Assembly (NCBI GenBank): GCA_022605425.2
Contig: JAKIMF020000013.1
Coordinates: 124,001-188,000 of the forward strand
Direction: 5' to 3'
DNA: 64,000 nucleotides
Origin: Hamiltosporidium tvaerminnensis
Lineage: Eukaryota; Microsporidia; Dubosqiidae
Of this stretch, positions 52,546-64,000 are shown piece by piece (positions within the stretch are counted from its first letter, which is position 1; each line of letters starts with the position of its first letter). Made by a program: the position numbers and the translations under genes. The notes below the pieces were generated by a model that had not been told where the DNA came from, made no database searches, and worked only from the letters and a program-made list of their open reading frames with translations.

Positions 52546-55261
52546 ATAGTATTAGATAGAAAATATCAGAAAAAAATTATATTACTTTAAAAGATATTTT
52601 TTATGTGTCTGATATATACTAAATGTCATTAGAAAATACAAATAAAAAGAAATATAAGTAACTTTAAATTTAATTTTGATTCGATTGTTTTAATAGAAGA
52701 TTAAAATCGAAATATAATTAGCTCGCAACACAAATTATGTGGTAAAATTTATGATAAAACAATTAAAATGAAATTATTTCTATTACTTTTCAATTAAATC
52801 GAAATTTTTTATGTTCAAAACATTTGTTAGCTTTTAAATATTTATACTATAAATAATATGAAATCAATTTATTTTAGATATTTTTTTTGAATCAATATAT
52901 ATATTTCGAGTTTAATATTATTTTGATTTTAATAAAAATATTATAAATATTTTCTGTTTCGATTCGAAGAATTATTTACTTTCATCATAGTCTTTCCGCA
53001 TCGATTCTATTTCGGTATGGAATTTGGATTTTATATTGTAGTTTTATATGGTTTATATTAGTTAGATGTAAAAAGATAACTTTTGCCTAGGTATTTAAAA
53101 ATAGTTATCATAGCTTTGCTTTTCCTTAACAATTAAATTTATCATGATTTCATATATGAAATGTCTGTTTTAAATATATTGGTTTTAAAATTTAATATTT
53201 TAAGCTATAAAGCTATCTCATTCTTTATAATTTGTTTTTGCTTTAATACTTGCTAATAATTATAAATCCAAACATAAAATCAATACATGAGTTTAGTCAT
53301 AATATTAATATGATTATTTTTAGAAAATTAACAAATTCTTTGTTTAAACACTTTTTTTTCGGTTCCTGTACTATTAACATCATCTAAAGGTTATTTTTTG
53401 CATACGAAAATGAAAATGCAATGATTTTGAATTAATTTTGAAAAATATAAAATTGCAGTAGTTTTAGGATGAATAGTGCTATTGTTTCCTGACTGTTAAG
53501 CTCCAGACTTAAAATATTTGTAAATATTTGAATATGCAAAGTACATTTTAGAACTGATTGGATTTTAAAAAATTTATATTCATAGACAGATATAAAAATG
53601 CGCATCTATTTTTTTAACAATCAGTGATATCAAGATTTCGTACCTACTTTAAATGAACACGTCAAAAAATAAGAGTTTGTTAAAGAAACAAACATCAAAT
53701 CAATTTAACAAATGTTCTAGACTCAAATTAAAATTATTCTATCGGTTCTAATATAGAAAAGAGTAAGTAAAAAAACTAGTTAAATAAGAAGAAGTGCTGC
53801 TAGAATATATTAGATAAAAACAAATGAAAAAATCAGCAATATATAATTGACAGCCTAAAAATTACTTCTTTGGTTCTTATATATTTGTATTTACTCTTTG
53901 TTTTTAAATTTTTTTCGAAATATTTCGTTATTTTAATTATTTTTTTTATTACGGTTATTTCATGAGCTTCACCCTAAAAACCCGCAGATATTTAAAAAAA
54001 TGTAGTTTAATTTTCTTGATATATATGAGAATCATGTCAATTTCAAATATTTCTCAGATAGTTAAATACTTCAATTTAACTTCAAAAAACAGTTGTAATT
54101 TTTTTTCCGATATTAGACCAATAAAAAAATTCTAATTCTATTTTTTTAAAAATAAATTTATTATGAATTGTAAACGTTTTAATGGTAAATTTCACATTTC
54201 TAATCTAAACTTGTTAGTCATCTAGATGATTTTTAGACCGAAAATTAAATAAAGTAAAAATATTCAAACACCTTTCCCTCTTTTAATTTGAGTCAAGTTT
54301 TTTTTTGATTATGACTTTATCTCTAAAAGATAAATACTGCGAAAAGCAATTAATTTTTCGTTAATTACAATTTTTTTGAAAAATCTTAGAAATTCAATTA
54401 ACCTCTATCTTAAATTTTCTATATTTATAGATATTATCGTTTATTGTTATAAATGCGAGTTTTACTGACTCAATCAATTTTTGATACAGATTAGAAAGAA
54501 TATATATATGCTCCATACTGCGCATTCGAATATTAATCTGAACTAACTATTTGGTATTATTATGAATAGAAAAATACTTCTACGAGATTCTTTACTCGTA
54601 ATTATGAAGCAATGAGTGGATGTTCCACCCTAGATGTCTAAATAATGCAATATTCTCGATTTTTCTGTTAGAATATATAATGAATTGATATAATAGAAAA
54701 ATCGTTATTATACAAACCATCCTTTTATTTGCGTTTGCGTAATTTTTTTTCTAGCATTTTTTTAGTGTTTGATTTACACATTAAATCTGCTTATATATTT
54801 TATTATTGGCTTGGTATTTTATATAGCTTGAAAATTAGGCTATTCAATGATATTAAGAAGTATATTCTTAAATATTGGCGTTATTAGAGTGTTTTGCTCT
54901 CATGAACACTAATAATATCAAACAGAAATCGTAAAGAATGTTTAACTAACTATAAGTTTTTTTCGATAATTTAAAAATCCGATGATATTTATGTAGCTGA
55001 CATTTCCACTAAGAATCTAGTACTGTTGATCGTTTTGCTTGATATAATTTTTAAGATCCATACAATACTATATACGGCACGTTTTTAAATACTTGCTCGA
55101 TAATTTCTATTATTTCTGATTTTAAACCTACTTTATTTGGTAATCTAGTTACTATATATTCATTAATATTCGAAGTGAAAATTCAGAGAAAGAAGAAATG
55201 AAAAACAAAGAGATAAATATATAAAGAAATTTATACATTTCTATTTTGTTCAGCTAATACA
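52546..55261. other. AT-rich gene desert
   Basis: About 2.7 kb with no supported gene, repeat or RNA. Confidence 0.65.
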
Positions 55262-55363
55262 AATGAAGAGTTGAGTTGGAGGAAGAGATAGAAGTGGTTG
55301 AAATAGTGGAAGAATTATTTAAAAGAGAAAAATTTGTTAACCTAGAATTTTATTAAATATATA
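55262..55363 (+). mobile_element. Very short 5'-truncated non-LTR copy
   Basis: GAGTTGGAGGAAGAGATAGAAGTGG... followed by AACCTAGAATTTTATTAAAT matches the extreme 3' end of the non-LTR family as found at 19957-20060 (inverse) and 14540-14595. Only about 100 bp of the element is present, typical of early-aborted reverse transcription. Confidence 0.75.
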
Positions 55364-56140
55364 TTAAGTATAGTGCGGGTATTTGAAGCTTAAACTACCT
55401 TTTCCTCTGTAAATGTTAAAAAAATACAAAACTGCAAAAAAAAGAAATGAAAGAAAGAAATATATTTTATTTGATTTAAGTTTATATATACATATATTAA
55501 TGCATTTTATATAAATCCGTTATGTATATGGTGGGTTAGCTAAGTTGTAATTGAAAGATGAATGCAGAGAGATATTTGGATTAGCTGAAAATAGACAGAA
55601 TATTAGAACATTGCAATAAGAATATCTGTAAAAAATAAAGAGTGTTAAACAATTTAACTTTTTGTAAGACATAAAGAGATCAATGTACATGGAACGTATT
55701 TTGGACCGTGATTCTAAACAAATTTTATTTACGTTTTGAAAAATTAAATAAAAACAATATTCTTCCTCATTACTTTTTCCCAATTGAGTTACTTTTTTTA
55801 ATCAAATTAAAATCCTATTAAAATGATTTACAACATTCCATATCTTAAAATAGAAATTTGATTTATTACCACTTTTTTAGATTTTAATATATCTAGATTC
55901 GAAATATTTTTTTTCGGTTCAGATTTAAAATAAAAAATTTTTAAAAAAAATAATCTATAATTGGAAAATCTGCAAAATAAAATAAAATATAACTATCTAT
56001 ATCCATTTAAATATATTTAATCAAATAAAAATAGTAAATGTAATGACATTTTTTTTTTAAAAAATATTAATTTATCCAAAAACGGAAACAAAAAAAAGTA
56101 GAAAAAAGAATTTTATTGATATATTTTATAATTATAATCC
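55364..56140. other. AT-rich 5' flank of the HECT gene
   Basis: An 87-codon minus-strand frame at 55520-55783 has no recognisable features. CC directly precedes the HECT start codon at 56141. Nothing else is seen. Confidence 0.5.
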
Positions 56141-59100
56141 ATGGGTTTTAAATTCATGACTAAAAGAGAAACCTACAATCTAATACAATCAATAATAGAT
56201 AAATGTCTAAAAAACAAGGCTTCAAATAATTCTTTTGATTCGAATAACGATCCATTCTTACTCTCTAAAATGAATAAAACAAGTATTACTTATTGGTTTC
56301 GTCTTCTAAACTATTTTACAGTGCAAATAAAAAATTTTAAGTCCGAATTTTTTGTAGATAAGATACAAGTAAGGGAATTTAGTGAAAGTATTAGACCAAA
56401 AATCATTTTCGTATTAAAAATGTTAGTATATATATTAAGAAATACGTTTAATCATGAGCTTTATGTTATAGACCCAAATATATCAATTTATCTTTATTCT
56501 AACGATTTAGACGTAGCGTATCATTCTTATCTATATTATAGCGAATATATTGTGCATGAAATCGCTTTAATGAATCATGATTCATATAACAACATTTTGG
56601 ATATTGACTTCTCGTTGTATGAAACAAAAAGGTACATATTCGATGAATCATTTAAGGATGGTGATTCTGATGTTAGATATGAATTTATTGACCAAGAATT
56701 TAACGAGATTATGGCTGAAATTCATAAAATAATGGAGGATATGAAATCAAAAGGAAAAGTCTTAAATTTTTATAAAATCAAAGAAGAAATAGAAGTATTT
56801 TCCATCAAACATGCAGATATTTTAAGATTTGAATGTTACAAAACAAACCAGATGGAAATATTACTAGCTATTGAAATATTGGCGAATTCTATTAACCACA
56901 AAATATTTAAAAAAACGAACTTTGACTCTTTTATTTTATCTATAAAGTACTTTTTTAAACGTGAAAATTTATATTTGAGTGAAAGTATGATAATTTATCA
57001 ATCTTGTGCTTTGGGTATTTTTAGTACGGAAGAAAATTTTGCACCCGAAAATAAATACGTAAAATTTTTGCTCAGTACTAATATAGACGACAGATTGCTT
57101 GAAAGCGAATCCTTGAACGAATGTTATGCTCATAGCAAAAAATTTCTGAAAATATTTTTACTTTTTTTTAATAGGCATTTGAAGTTTGAATTGGAATATT
57201 TATTTTCTCGTGACATCGATTTTAAAAAGATTAGCTTTTCAGATATGAGCATATTTTTGCCGTTTATTTTAAACAATTCTACTGTATTTGAATTATATTT
57301 ATTAAGTATTGATTTCGAACAGCTTTGTAGCTTGGTTACTAGCTTCCATGAAGTTTTGACTTTTACATGTGAAAATTTTGATCAAACTTTAAGTTTATTG
57401 CGATCTATTAATATATATGAAGAAACTGTTTTATATTGGGTTAAGTTCTTCAGAAAAACTCAATTTTATATTTCTTCTGAAAATAACTTCAGTATTTTCT
57501 TTATCTTAAAAGATACAGAATGTATTCAAAATATTTTTATTGGAATTATCGAAAATAACGTTCTTCCTGAGCATTTACGCGATAAAATTTTTGCATATGT
57601 TTTTACTAATTTAGAAGAAGAAGCAAAATTAAATTTAACAAATTCAATGAAATACTTAAAGAATATGTACGATCATTTCATATCAGATAATTTAGTTGTA
57701 TCGATAGTCACGATAAAAAACATGTTATCATTTTGCGATTTAATTGTAAGAAAGCAACTCGTAACACAGTTTCCATTTATTTTAGAGCATATCGCAAAAT
57801 TTTACGCCACTCATATCGAGCTTTCATTAATATTATATAATTTTTATAGCTATCATGAATATTTAAAATCACACATTTCGAGCATTGTAAACTCATTTGA
57901 ATCTATAAATTTTGATTTAAAGCCTTTTGAAAAATATGTCATTAATAAAGATACACAACAAATAGAAGTATTCAAAAATTTTAATTTCATTAAAAGAATA
58001 CAAAGCTGGGATAAATTCTCCATAAAACTTTATGAATATTTAAGACGACATGGGAAAAATTTCTGCATAGAGTTTATGATTTATCATGATTTTTTCTTAA
58101 AAAATTTACTGGAATTAATCGATCATATATTAACATTTAAAAATATCACTATTGCTTATTTCAATATAAATCAATTATCATTTTTTTTAAAAAGAGATAA
58201 CGATTTGTTCTTGAGTAAAAATATTTTATTAATCTGGAATATTTCAATTAAAATATGTGAGAAACTTGAATTGGATTTTCTTGATTTTTTTTTCACTCAA
58301 TTCATAGATCTCTTTGACAAGAATGCAATCAAATCTTCGAAAAATGAAAATTTAAAGTTTTCATGGAATGATGAGTATGATAGTTTTTGTTTTTTATATA
58401 CTGTTTGTGTTTCATTTCAATTTCTACATGATAGTATTATTTATGATTTAAAATATGCTAAGATTGGAACGAATAATTACAAATTGATACAGTTAATTGA
58501 AAAAGGTTATTTTTGCGTGTATAAAAGAGAAAATTATCTTATTTTGCAAGAAGAATCAAATATTATTTCAAAAGAAATAATCGATAGAAAGATTAAAAAT
58601 ATACGTGAATCAGGTGGTGAAATAGAAAATATTCTTGGTAAAACATCTTATTTATACATTCTTATAGCTATATCTAAGATACCACTTAATCTTGTTTATC
58701 CTCCCTCCATAACCAACCCTTTTAAAATATTATTTTTACATTTAATATATAATATTTTAAATATGAATATGGAATATGACGAAAATTTAATCTACGTGTT
58801 ATATTTGAATATTTTAGAATTTAAATCTGCTATAATTTTTAATGATTTAAACGAATATATACGCATATTAGATATACTGCTTATAAAAACGATTAATTTT
58901 AACTCTAAAACAAATATAGACATAAAAAATTCAATAGATATTTTTTTTGAAATTCTTTTTAATTTGATGAATAAGCTCAATAATAAAAATGGAACAGAAG
59001 CCTTAGATGGTTTCGAATTGATAATTAGTTTCATGACATCTAAATGTAAATATATTTCATGTGAAAATTTCAAGGAATTTTTTAACAAAAAAATACTAAA

Positions 59101-62100
59101 ATTGAATAAAATTGAAAATTTTCTTAAAAGAGATTATATTTTACAAAATATTTTTTCCTTGATAGAATTAATCGATAAGAATTCGAAAAATCCTCTTGTG
59201 AATGAATCTGAAATACAAGAAAATACAGTTTTGATAGATTTTCTAGAAAATTTTATCTGTAATTTAAATTGTATAGATTTTTTTATTGACGCTCAAAAGC
59301 AACATATGCCATTTTTTTTATTTATTCATAAAAGAATAAATAAATATGATAGTATTTCAGCTCAAGGATTTCATAAAGACATCCCTATATCTGATATATT
59401 CAGTTTATATATTGTCAATATAAATATCATGATTAGCCGAAGGTATAACATGACTTATAAGAAGGAAGCATTGTTTATTAAGGATATAGAAACTTGTTTT
59501 GGAAAACCAAAAGAAATGTATTTGTATCTAATAACACTTTTGAGATTTTCAGAGTATACAAGATTATTTACTAAAAAAGAGGTATATACATATTTCGACA
59601 TAAAAAAAGTCATTAGTGCTACTCAAAAACATCAAAAGAGCGTAGATAAGTTAGGTGGGGATTTATTATTACATACTTTTGCTTATCTAGACAATATTTT
59701 TGAAGATGAATTTTATTTTATTGAGAAAATAACTTATATGTTTAATTTAAAGCATGAAATACATAATGACTATTTAAATTATATCTCTACCAGATTAGAT
59801 AGTATTGGAGTCAATAAAGACTCTTTTGAAAACTACGAGTTGATGTTAAAAAGCGAATTCGATTTAAAAACTCAGATTGCATCCGAAATTTTTAAATGTA
59901 CGTTAGATGAGTGTTCTCTTTCAATAGTATTTTTACAATTTTTGAAAGAGTTGTACTTTAAATATTCTTTTTTAGTTTCTACGATTGATAAAAGTGTTAT
60001 TCACAATTTATTTAATAAATTTGGAATGTTTGAAGAACTCGACGATACAATATCTAATACAAATCAGGAATTCTGGTGTAAGAATTTTTACTTCGGCAAT
60101 TTTATTGCCATTATATTTTATAGAGGAAGTTTTGAGTTTGTGTATGAATTAATTCTTGATTTTTGTGATAATTTGAAAGCTTACAAAGATGAAAGTGAAT
60201 TTTTTTCTTATCTATCTTTGATTCATAGAATTATACTTTCGGAAATATGTTGTTGTAAATACACTTGTCATACATATATTTTCAATAATGTTGCTCATGA
60301 AGCGGAATGTGAGCATATATTTAAGGAAAGAAGAAAGGATATAGTACGTAATTTTATCAATAGAGATATTGTTTCTATATTATCTAGATTTACAGGATTT
60401 CGTAAGGAAAAAAGTAAAAATTCCAATTTGCAAAGTTATATCGTCATATTGACAGATATTTTCATTTCCTTTTGCGAAAATGAAAACATTGGATTTAACA
60501 ATAAATGCGTAATAAAAAATCCTTTCATCCTTGTTTCGTACGTACCTATGAAAATTTGTATTCCAAGAGTTCTTGAACGAATACAAAGTTTAAAAATTTA
60601 TAAACTTGAATACGAACCTACAACTAAATCTATATTTTATAATAAAGTTGTTGTTCCTGAGATAATGAAGAGTGCTTATTTAGATTTTGGTTATACGTCT
60701 GGTTTCGATATGAAATCTAAAAACATAAGTTCTTACGGTCAATATCAAATTTTTGATACGTCTCCAATATATACTAGTGATAATTTATCCTACTCAGCGA
60801 AAATATATAACCATATCTATAATTTAGAATTTAATCTTAATTTTGAAGAAAAAGTGATTTTTGTGGATAAAATTAAAAAAAGACTAGATGATATTATACA
60901 GAACAAATTTAAACTTCGGAATCAGGTTGATTGCACGAATGCGACAAATATGAATTATAATTTTCTAGATAAGGAAATATTTATTTATTTCATATGTTTT
61001 AAAAAATATTGCTATGAGGATGCAAAAGCAACGAAATTCGAAAAAGTAGATAATTTAGAAGGAAGAAATGATAATCAATGTTTAGTTTCGACAATAATTA
61101 CTGAAAGGTTGTGCTCTGATCTATTATTTTATTTTACAGTTTTTGGAAGAAGTAATTTTAAAGCAAAAAAGATATGTATAATTAAGAAAATTATCAAACT
61201 CTTTTCTAACGATTTTTCCAAAAACCAGTTGATTCTTTCAACTAGATTAAATATAGAGGATAAAAAAGAAATGTTTCAAACTGAAGATCAAGTAACCATT
61301 TTAAATAACATTAAAATGTTTTTACAAAATATAGAAAAGATGGATTTAGTACTTTTTAAATCACAGGTGTTTGATATTTTATTATTTGAATTAATTTGTG
61401 CGCCTGAAAATAAAAATTTATATTTGAATGATTTCTTTAAAAATATGATGAACATTGATACTCAATTACCAAAACATTGTTTGAAAACTTCTTCTGGTGA
61501 ACTGAAAACAAAAGAATTTCTGGAAAAATTGAGAACTTATATGGAAAAAAATTCAAGTGAAAAAAACGTATACTTTGCATGTCAAACCTTGTTGTTTTAT
61601 ATTAAAAAAATGGAAAATGATATTTTTTACGACATTTTACATTTCAACCGTGAAACAAAATATGAGGATGGGGAGCATTTCGGAACCAATTTAGATATTA
61701 CACTGAGCTTGTTTGATATTATAAACTTAAATATTCCTAGTGAATACCTTAATTATTTGATAGATTTTTATTGTAAAATATCTAGATGCGATTTATTCCA
61801 CTTCTATAGTAGAATTGTCATTTTCGATCGCTCAGTTCTTTACATACTTTTTGAAAAATATTTCAAGATTTTATTGGTTCTTAATAAATCATATTTTTAT
61901 TATAAGACCCGAATAGATGTCACTGTGAATGAGACACATAAACTTTCTAATTATGATGATTTCATTTGTTTGATGTATAATATTACATCAAATAGAATAT
62001 CAGGAGATAAAAAAGACTTTTATGACTATAATTATAAAGCTGATACCAAACAACTTAAAATTGATTTTTTAATTCGAAATATGCAAATATTCGATAATTC

Positions 62101-63262
62101 TTACAAACAAAACATAGTTTTGTTGTTTGAGCATCTGAGTATAATAACAAAAATGGCCTATCTTTACGAGAAGTTTTATATTTATCAATTTCATAGGGGT
62201 AAATTTTTATTTTTACAAGTAAATCGAGAGAACATTTTAGATAATTTTTTGAATTTGGTAAGTAGTTTTGATCTAAAAAAAACCTTAAAGGAAAATATTT
62301 GGTACGTGACTTTTGGTACAGAATTATGTGCTGGAATAGGACCAACGTTAGAATTCTTTACATTATTTGGAAAAAGTATGAATAGAAGCAGATTTTTCGA
62401 AATGTTTAAATCAACAGAAACATCTTACATGAATAAATTTGCTGAGTGTCCCGAATATATTGAAAAGGTATATTTTTATACTGGAATAATAATGGCAAAA
62501 TGTATTATTTATAATACAACGCTTGGTTTGGAATTTATTGATTCTTTTTATTTATATTTAACAAAAGATTGTTTTACTTTTGAGGATTTGAAAATATGTG
62601 ATTCGGAACTTCACAAATCGCTCAGTTTTTTTGCAACTTCTGGAAAGTCAAGTTTTCACGGTTATAATTTTACATGGGCTACAAACAATAATGGTATTTA
62701 TGAAGAATTTGAACTTGTAGAAAATGGCTGTAATATTTCACTAACGAGTGATAATCTTGAAGAATATCTACAAAAAATAACAGAGTTTAAATTATTTAAA
62801 AGAATGGAGAAATATTTAGATAAGATGAAAGAAGGATTTTGTTTTATATTAGGCGATTCTTTTAGCAATATGTTTAATTACAGAGATTTGAGTACTATGT
62901 TGCAAGGAGAACCAGATTTTCAAGTCGAAGATTTTAAACAATGTACTTCGTATGTTGGAGATTATAATAGCAACCATCCTGTTATTATTTGGTTTTGGAA
63001 TTATATGAGTAGCCTGGAAGCTATTAAAAAAAAGAAACTCTTTCTTTTTCTCACAACATTTGAGAAAATACCATTTGGTGGATTTAAATCTCAAAGGTTT
63101 TTAGAATATAAGTTTACAATCATGCCAATTGAAAATTCAAAGTCATTGCCTATCATTCATACGTGTAGTAATTTGCTTGAATTGCCGAAATATGAGAGCG
63201 AGGAGATACTTAGAAGCAAATTTGAATATTGCCTCGATTCGATTACATATGAAATATTATAA
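56141..63262 (+). CDS. HECT-type E3 ubiquitin ligase, UFD4/TRIP12-like
   Basis: The 2373-residue protein ends in a complete HECT domain (about 1995-2373), which takes ubiquitin from an E2 onto a cysteine and passes it to the substrate. N-lobe features are WYVTFGTELCAGIGPTLEFF near residue 2060, matching the GtGlGPTLEFy block of Ufd4/TRIP12, and ECPEYIEKVYFYTGIIMAKC. C-lobe features are a EYLQKITEF helix, the IPFGGFKSQ-type segment and the active-site LPIIHTCSNLLELPKY with Cys2342, 31 residues from the end. The long N-terminal part is helical and repeat-like without a clear domain. Tom1/HUWE1 is the alternative. The frame is intact over 7.1 kb and through many A/T runs. Confidence 0.88.
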   Translation: MGFKFMTKRETYNLIQSIIDKCLKNKASNNSFDSNNDPFLLSKMNKTSITYWFRLLNYFTVQIKNFKSEFFVDKIQVREFSESIRPKIIFVLKMLVYILRNTFNHELYVIDPNISIYLYSNDLDVAYHSYLYYSEYIVHEIALMNHDSYNNILDIDFSLYETKRYIFDESFKDGDSDVRYEFIDQEFNEIMAEIHKIMEDMKSKGKVLNFYKIKEEIEVFSIKHADILRFECYKTNQMEILLAIEILANSINHKIFKKTNFDSFILSIKYFFKRENLYLSESMIIYQSCALGIFSTEENFAPENKYVKFLLSTNIDDRLLESESLNECYAHSKKFLKIFLLFFNRHLKFELEYLFSRDIDFKKISFSDMSIFLPFILNNSTVFELYLLSIDFEQLCSLVTSFHEVLTFTCENFDQTLSLLRSINIYEETVLYWVKFFRKTQFYISSENNFSIFFILKDTECIQNIFIGIIENNVLPEHLRDKIFAYVFTNLEEEAKLNLTNSMKYLKNMYDHFISDNLVVSIVTIKNMLSFCDLIVRKQLVTQFPFILEHIAKFYATHIELSLILYNFYSYHEYLKSHISSIVNSFESINFDLKPFEKYVINKDTQQIEVFKNFNFIKRIQSWDKFSIKLYEYLRRHGKNFCIEFMIYHDFFLKNLLELIDHILTFKNITIAYFNINQLSFFLKRDNDLFLSKNILLIWNISIKICEKLELDFLDFFFTQFIDLFDKNAIKSSKNENLKFSWNDEYDSFCFLYTVCVSFQFLHDSIIYDLKYAKIGTNNYKLIQLIEKGYFCVYKRENYLILQEESNIISKEIIDRKIKNIRESGGEIENILGKTSYLYILIAISKIPLNLVYPPSITNPFKILFLHLIYNILNMNMEYDENLIYVLYLNILEFKSAIIFNDLNEYIRILDILLIKTINFNSKTNIDIKNSIDIFFEILFNLMNKLNNKNGTEALDGFELIISFMTSKCKYISCENFKEFFNKKILKLNKIENFLKRDYILQNIFSLIELIDKNSKNPLVNESEIQENTVLIDFLENFICNLNCIDFFIDAQKQHMPFFLFIHKRINKYDSISAQGFHKDIPISDIFSLYIVNINIMISRRYNMTYKKEALFIKDIETCFGKPKEMYLYLITLLRFSEYTRLFTKKEVYTYFDIKKVISATQKHQKSVDKLGGDLLLHTFAYLDNIFEDEFYFIEKITYMFNLKHEIHNDYLNYISTRLDSIGVNKDSFENYELMLKSEFDLKTQIASEIFKCTLDECSLSIVFLQFLKELYFKYSFLVSTIDKSVIHNLFNKFGMFEELDDTISNTNQEFWCKNFYFGNFIAIIFYRGSFEFVYELILDFCDNLKAYKDESEFFSYLSLIHRIILSEICCCKYTCHTYIFNNVAHEAECEHIFKERRKDIVRNFINRDIVSILSRFTGFRKEKSKNSNLQSYIVILTDIFISFCENENIGFNNKCVIKNPFILVSYVPMKICIPRVLERIQSLKIYKLEYEPTTKSIFYNKVVVPEIMKSAYLDFGYTSGFDMKSKNISSYGQYQIFDTSPIYTSDNLSYSAKIYNHIYNLEFNLNFEEKVIFVDKIKKRLDDIIQNKFKLRNQVDCTNATNMNYNFLDKEIFIYFICFKKYCYEDAKATKFEKVDNLEGRNDNQCLVSTIITERLCSDLLFYFTVFGRSNFKAKKICIIKKIIKLFSNDFSKNQLILSTRLNIEDKKEMFQTEDQVTILNNIKMFLQNIEKMDLVLFKSQVFDILLFELICAPENKNLYLNDFFKNMMNIDTQLPKHCLKTSSGELKTKEFLEKLRTYMEKNSSEKNVYFACQTLLFYIKKMENDIFYDILHFNRETKYEDGEHFGTNLDITLSLFDIINLNIPSEYLNYLIDFYCKISRCDLFHFYSRIVIFDRSVLYILFEKYFKILLVLNKSYFYYKTRIDVTVNETHKLSNYDDFICLMYNITSNRISGDKKDFYDYNYKADTKQLKIDFLIRNMQIFDNSYKQNIVLLFEHLSIITKMAYLYEKFYIYQFHRGKFLFLQVNRENILDNFLNLVSSFDLKKTLKENIWYVTFGTELCAGIGPTLEFFTLFGKSMNRSRFFEMFKSTETSYMNKFAECPEYIEKVYFYTGIIMAKCIIYNTTLGLEFIDSFYLYLTKDCFTFEDLKICDSELHKSLSFFATSGKSSFHGYNFTWATNNNGIYEEFELVENGCNISLTSDNLEEYLQKITEFKLFKRMEKYLDKMKEGFCFILGDSFSNMFNYRDLSTMLQGEPDFQVEDFKQCTSYVGDYNSNHPVIIWFWNYMSSLEAIKKKKLFLFLTTFEKIPFGGFKSQRFLEYKFTIMPIENSKSLPIIHTCSNLLELPKYESEEILRSKFEYCLDSITYEIL

Positions 63263-64000
63263 AAAAAACTTTAATTTAAATATACTTATAGGTCGAAATT
63301 TATTAAATGATTGTATTTTTTTAGGTTTATATTCGGAATTTAACTGATTAAATGATGAAGCTGTTTTTTTATTTTAAATGTATCTTTTTTTTTAGTTTTT
63401 TAAAAAAATGTTTTTTTGAGTTTAAATATTGTATGGAGTTCTGTCTTTGGACACACCGCGGATCTATTTAATAGATATTTTGCTGATTATGTACTAATAA
63501 TTTCAGAAAAAAATAAACTTTCTCTTAATTTAGATCAGAATGTAAATCGTATGAAAAATCAAAATAAGTGAAGTTCCCCCACAACAATTTTTACAATTGA
63601 GGTTACAAAAACATGAATGAATAGCAGAATCTAATTGATGGTAGGACTAAAAAATCATATTATCTATGATTTATTTTTATGAAGTTTTCTTCTATTATAT
63701 AATCTAGTTATATAATGACGAACAGGACGACTCGCTTGTAAATATTTAATTTCATGGAAAAACGCTTGGAACAAATTATATTGTTCCGAGAGGAAATTGA
63801 TCTTAAATGTGTTCAAATAACCTACAAACGAATAACATCGTGCAGCACAATACAAAACATACCAAAATAGTTGATCAATTGAAAAAATCTGCATTAAATA
63901 TTGTTAATGACTGTTAGCCTGTAATAAACGGCAAGAATAGCAGTAATGAATATAGTTTTAAGTTTAATTTTTTAAAATAAAACCTGATCTATACCACCTT
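63263..64000. other. 3' flank of the HECT gene with two unassigned coding-like fragments
   Basis: Plus-strand 63420-63570 reads a protein-like VFGHTADLFNRYFADYV segment ending at a stop, and the minus-strand frame 63664-63894 encodes a 76-residue Arg/Tyr-rich product (RPVRHYITRLYNRRKLHK). Both are less AT-biased than the background and could be transposon remnants. No family is recognised. Confidence 0.25.

Noticed and set aside
58792-63094. Minus-strand frames of 68-98 codons opposite the HECT gene
   Set aside because: Shadows of a long, clearly coding plus-strand frame.
1-64000. CRISPR arrays, rRNA genes and standard tRNA genes
   Set aside because: None found on reading both strands. The tandem array at 49054-49355 has no spacer structure.

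Overview
The window looks like a stretch of a large, AT-rich microsporidian genome with few genes. The evidence is a set of shortened eukaryotic housekeeping proteins without introns (PRI2, BRX1, UTP22, POP5, a USE1-like SNARE, a BAR protein, a UFD4-type HECT ligase), CCC or GGG tracts a few bases upstream of many start codons (a known microsporidian promoter feature), and long AT-rich deserts. About ten intact genes in 64 kb, together with many transposon remains, resembles the expanded microsporidian genomes (the Edhazardia, Anncaliia or Hamiltosporidium style). I cannot name the species.

Layout. 1-828: minus-strand end of a Ginger-like/gypsy-type integrase element carrying a 5'-truncated non-LTR fragment. 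2320-3840: a decayed gene. 4311-4480: an old retroposon copy. 5765-6694: a broken multi-pass membrane protein gene with two candidate tiny introns. 8133-8861: a repeat resembling arthropod elements. 9782-10386: a MITE-like element. 10793-14595: an R2/R4-type non-LTR retrotransposon with RT, CCHC and RPD endonuclease. 14623-16277: a frameshifted secreted-protein gene. 16697-17424: a 728-bp retroposon with a 14-bp target duplication. 18169-20838: the integrase element. 21918-21985: a tRNA-like sequence. 22580-25041: a secreted leucine-rich-repeat pseudogene. 26625-27749: a dead Tc1 element. 28232-28816: USE1-like SNARE. 30084-31223: an unknown gene with one internal stop. 31258-31989: a second retroposon copy. 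33795-34492: a diverged copy. 34585-35151: BRX1. 35227-35489: a fold-back copy. 36162-39743: a compact gene block, PRI2 and UTP22 on the minus strand with POP5 divergent on the plus strand. 43912-45480: a predicted secreted protein kinase. 49632-50315: BAR protein behind a GGG/CCC hairpin. 50752-51258: another retroposon copy. 51941-52540: a PlsC-like acyltransferase. 56141-63262: a 2373-residue HECT ubiquitin ligase.

The housekeeping genes cover DNA replication priming (PRI2), ribosome and RNA processing (BRX1, UTP22, POP5), membrane traffic and shape (USE1, BAR), lipid remodelling (acyltransferase) and protein turnover (UFD4). The secreted kinase and the decayed secreted LRR gene are typical host-interaction candidates. 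Because the 7.1-kb HECT reading frame is intact through many long A/T runs, the stops and frameshifts elsewhere are more likely real decay than poor base calling, though this cannot be settled from one sequence.
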